Shown piece by piece: positions 61,108 to 64,000 of a stretch of DNA of 64,000 bases. A program made the translations under genes and the position numbers. Origin of the DNA: Gonatopus flavifemur (taxonomy: Eukaryota; Arthropoda; Insecta; Hymenoptera; Dryinidae); contig JAFFJZ010000006.1 in NCBI GenBank assembly GCA_018340375.1, positions 22,202,001 through 22,266,000 of the forward strand, written 5' to 3'. The notes beneath the pieces are model-generated. The model had not been told where the DNA came from, ran no database searches, and worked only from the letters and a program-made list of their open reading frames with translations. The first letter of the stretch is position 1. Every line of letters begins with the position of its first letter.

Positions 61108-63339
61108 GTTCCTTCGAGTAATATAAACAGTGATACATAACTATGAATTCGAATAAAGGATAGTAATAAACCTCTTAACCTTTAGAACGGAAAAGACAGG
61201 ATTCCATATTGAAATCAAGAAGACAAAGAATAAGAATACGAAGGAGTAATTAAATTTGATATCCAAGATCTAACGTTACACATTTCGCATCCCACATCCT
61301 TTCTTACAATGGCGCATTTATTAAATACTTGCAAGTTTCTAAGAAGAAATATATAGTTTTATTTGAAATTATGTATCCTGTTGAACTGAATCATAAACCA
61401 TGGCTGAACCGAAGTATTATCTGGAACATACAAGAACATATCTTTTTTCTACGACTAGAAATTACCAAGTAACGCAGAAGTATATCCGATGTACAGCGTG
61501 TTTAAAGAAACTCGTAGTATACATAATATATCGCACACCTTTTTCCTTCTCATAAATCTCTTCTCGGCTTCGGTAAGGCTCTCAAGTATGAATACTTTGA
61601 TTGTTTCTACATAAGTTTGAAAATCTTTGATTGCAATGCAGAAGAAAAAATCCCGTTATGATTTATCTCCCGACAAGAATTAAACGTTCTTTCAAAATTT
61701 CTTTTTATTTTCTTATTCCATATATATATTGTAGGAAGTGTTTTATATCCTCCTTGAGTGTTTATATCACTCAATGATTCCTCTCCGAGGTGAGATCTTG
61801 AATCTTGATGAGATTTATTCGACATCTTCTTTCATCTCCTCCAACTATCTTTTCACTGCCAAAAAGTGAGGATCGAATCGAAATTATCGTACTATATTTC
61901 AATCATTGCCAGAAACATAGTTGAAACAGTTGTTGATTGCACAATTCCTGTTCATATTGAAACTTTCCAGATTCTAAAGTTTGTCATGATTGATAATAAA
62001 TATTATGCTCTTAAGGCACAAATTCTACTCATTCATTGCTATTCGCTATTCAATATATCATTTCATATTTCTATATTCATATTTGTGAAAAATGAATATA
62101 CGTGGAAGGTCATTGTACCGTGCACCTGATAAAAGAACTTTTGTTGGGAATAAAATATTGCATTCATTTACATGTTTATCATAATTTACATATCTTACGG
62201 TTACTTTACAGATGTATATTTTCTTGCATGGTAATGTCAATGAAAATGGAAAAAAGTCAAAAGCGAATAAAAATCAGTGAAAACTCCATGCAAAACAAAA
62301 TTGCGGAATATTTTTCTTACGGAAAGAAGCGTTTCGTCATCCTATGCAAGTTTATTGAACTCGAAGAGCATCGGCTTTGATTTTGAACAAATTATCGTGG
62401 AAAACATCATTCTAGCGATATTCGTTTCAAGGTTTAATCACCGACAAAAACATCAATTTGTTTTTTTAGTTGCTCCCAAAGAAAAGATACATCTCTGACG
62501 TCCATGACTTGACAATTAAAATACAACTGTACGGAAAAAATATTTCCGTTCAAAAAAAAACACTTGCGCAAATGCTTCGATCGCACAGTGACTTTAGTTG
62601 AATCCACCCTGAGGTGAATTCATCCGCTACACATCGGAGTAAAAATAACACGATCAGGGACGTATATTTTTCTAAATTTTCCTTGATTTATGAAAGTTAG
62701 TGGATTTTTAACATCCATAATCAATGTATGAGAATAAATAAATTGGATTTGTAAATCAAACAATTCTAATCGAATTGAATGAAAGTATACTTGGTTTGAT
62801 AAATAACTTGTGCCTTCGATATATATATACACACATAATAAATCATATTTTTTATCCGCAGGTACAACTTAATAGCTTGGACATCTAATTCGCGACTGAT
62901 AGATACGTACACTCGTGTTACGTGTGAACATACATGTACATGTTGGTACATATGTGTTGATGATTTTCCTTCGTGCCAACGTGAACCAACCAGACGATTC
63001 GTCGCCAGTTTACACTCCGCAACCGCTCTTTTCTTATCACAAAACGTCGGTGTGTCGTACATTGCGTTGTCGTCGACCGATTTCGAAACAGAGGATCAGA
63101 ATATATATATATAAAACTCATAAAACTAGACTATGCACCGCGTCTTTAATCTGATACAGATGTGAACCACATCAGACTTTGATCCGTGTCAATGAACATC
63201 TGTAGTATATACATTTTTTGCTTATTGTAATTTTTTCTTTTCCATTCAACATCATCATCGGTGTCGTTCAGAGTTCTTGACCCACAAAAAGAGGAAAAAT
63301 ATTGGTAGTTTTTGCTGCAGCGTAATTTAATGTTTACAT

Positions 63340-63340
<1 letters not shown>

Positions 63341-63374
<34 letters not shown>
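63341..63374. repeat. TCA trinucleotide microsatellite
   Basis: Pure (TCA)n of about eleven units; gives a poly-Asp frame on the minus strand that is not a gene. Confidence 0.95.
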
Positions 63375-64000
63375 TTACAGAAGATGACGGTATTTTATCA
63401 TCATTTTTTAATCCGCGAAAAAACGGGCATTGATCTTTATAATGCACTGATGCAGCGATTTGTTCAATTGAAACACATTTGAAAGAATGAAATTTGTTAC
63501 CAAAACTGGAATTATGAAAACAGTGCGAGCTCTCAATAAAAACTCTCACCCTCTTTCTTCGATGCATGGCAACACACCGTTCTTGTAAGAAATAGGGTAA
63601 GCGTTCTTATTGAGAGATCACACTATATTGATGTTAAAGAAACTGTGGTTACTGTGTAAACAGCAACAAATTCCTGGCTCATGAAACTTCAAAACTTTGC
63701 TACGTACTTTTCCAATATACATTCGCTTTCACAGCAAGATTATCATTAGTCATTCGATGAAACGTAACATGATCGACTTTTGATTACACGCATAAAGTCC
63801 CTGTCATGGAAATTACTTACAAACAATGAACTAGAGTTGAGAGCAATAGGAAGACGATTTGTACGTGACATATGAACTATTGGATTTCGAACGTGGGTGT
63901 AGATTCACAACTTATTTTATATTCAATCAATTACACATGAATATTCACAAGAATAAATTTTCAAAATATGCAAAATGGTATTTAACCACGAATAATAATC

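Larger units (their letters stand above)
59188..64000. other. No gene seen
   Basis: AT-rich; the longest frame (185 codons, minus, 60018-60575) has no recognisable motif and runs through T-rich tracts. Only microsatellites and a short hairpin found. Confidence 0.5.

Overview
The window is AT-rich animal nuclear DNA carrying two recognisable, intron-containing protein genes, arranged tail to tail in the right half. The plus-strand gene (35616-42676, five coding exons, 681 codons by my splice model) is glial cells missing (gcm), recognised from an intact GCM zinc-binding DNA-binding domain. The minus-strand gene (46452-52461, eight coding exons, 5' end missing) is the autophagy scaffold RB1CC1/FIP200 (Atg17/Atg11-like), recognised from its conserved N-terminal helical region, long coiled coil and C-terminal Claw domain. 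Both proteins read closest to insect homologues as I know them. The order is not proven; Hymenoptera is a guess from general impression only.

Layout. 1-35593: about 35 kb with no exon I can support. It holds simple repeats, many foldback or MITE-like elements, dispersed short repeats, and a few matches to the known GCM-protein binding motif, so it may be the upstream regulatory landscape of gcm. 35594-42676: gcm, with a foldback element in intron 1. Its 3.8-kb third intron holds a 1.37-kb CTCTGAAT-type array bounded by inverted repeats and a separate 416-bp hairpin element flanked by TA. 42677-46451: convergent 3' regions. 46452-52461: RB1CC1. 52462-64000: no supported exon; probably the 5' intron of RB1CC1 and/or intergenic DNA, because the ubiquitin-like N-terminal exon of RB1CC1 was not found.

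The two genes have no known shared pathway: one is a cell-fate transcription factor, the other part of the ULK1/Atg1 autophagy-initiation complex. No bacterial-type operon, CRISPR array, rRNA, tRNA, intact transposase or reverse-transcriptase gene was seen. The most unusual features are the structured repeat array inside gcm, a family of elements sharing CCCTGSTRRAAA-like ends, and a duplicated, splice-acceptor-like segment inside an RB1CC1 intron.
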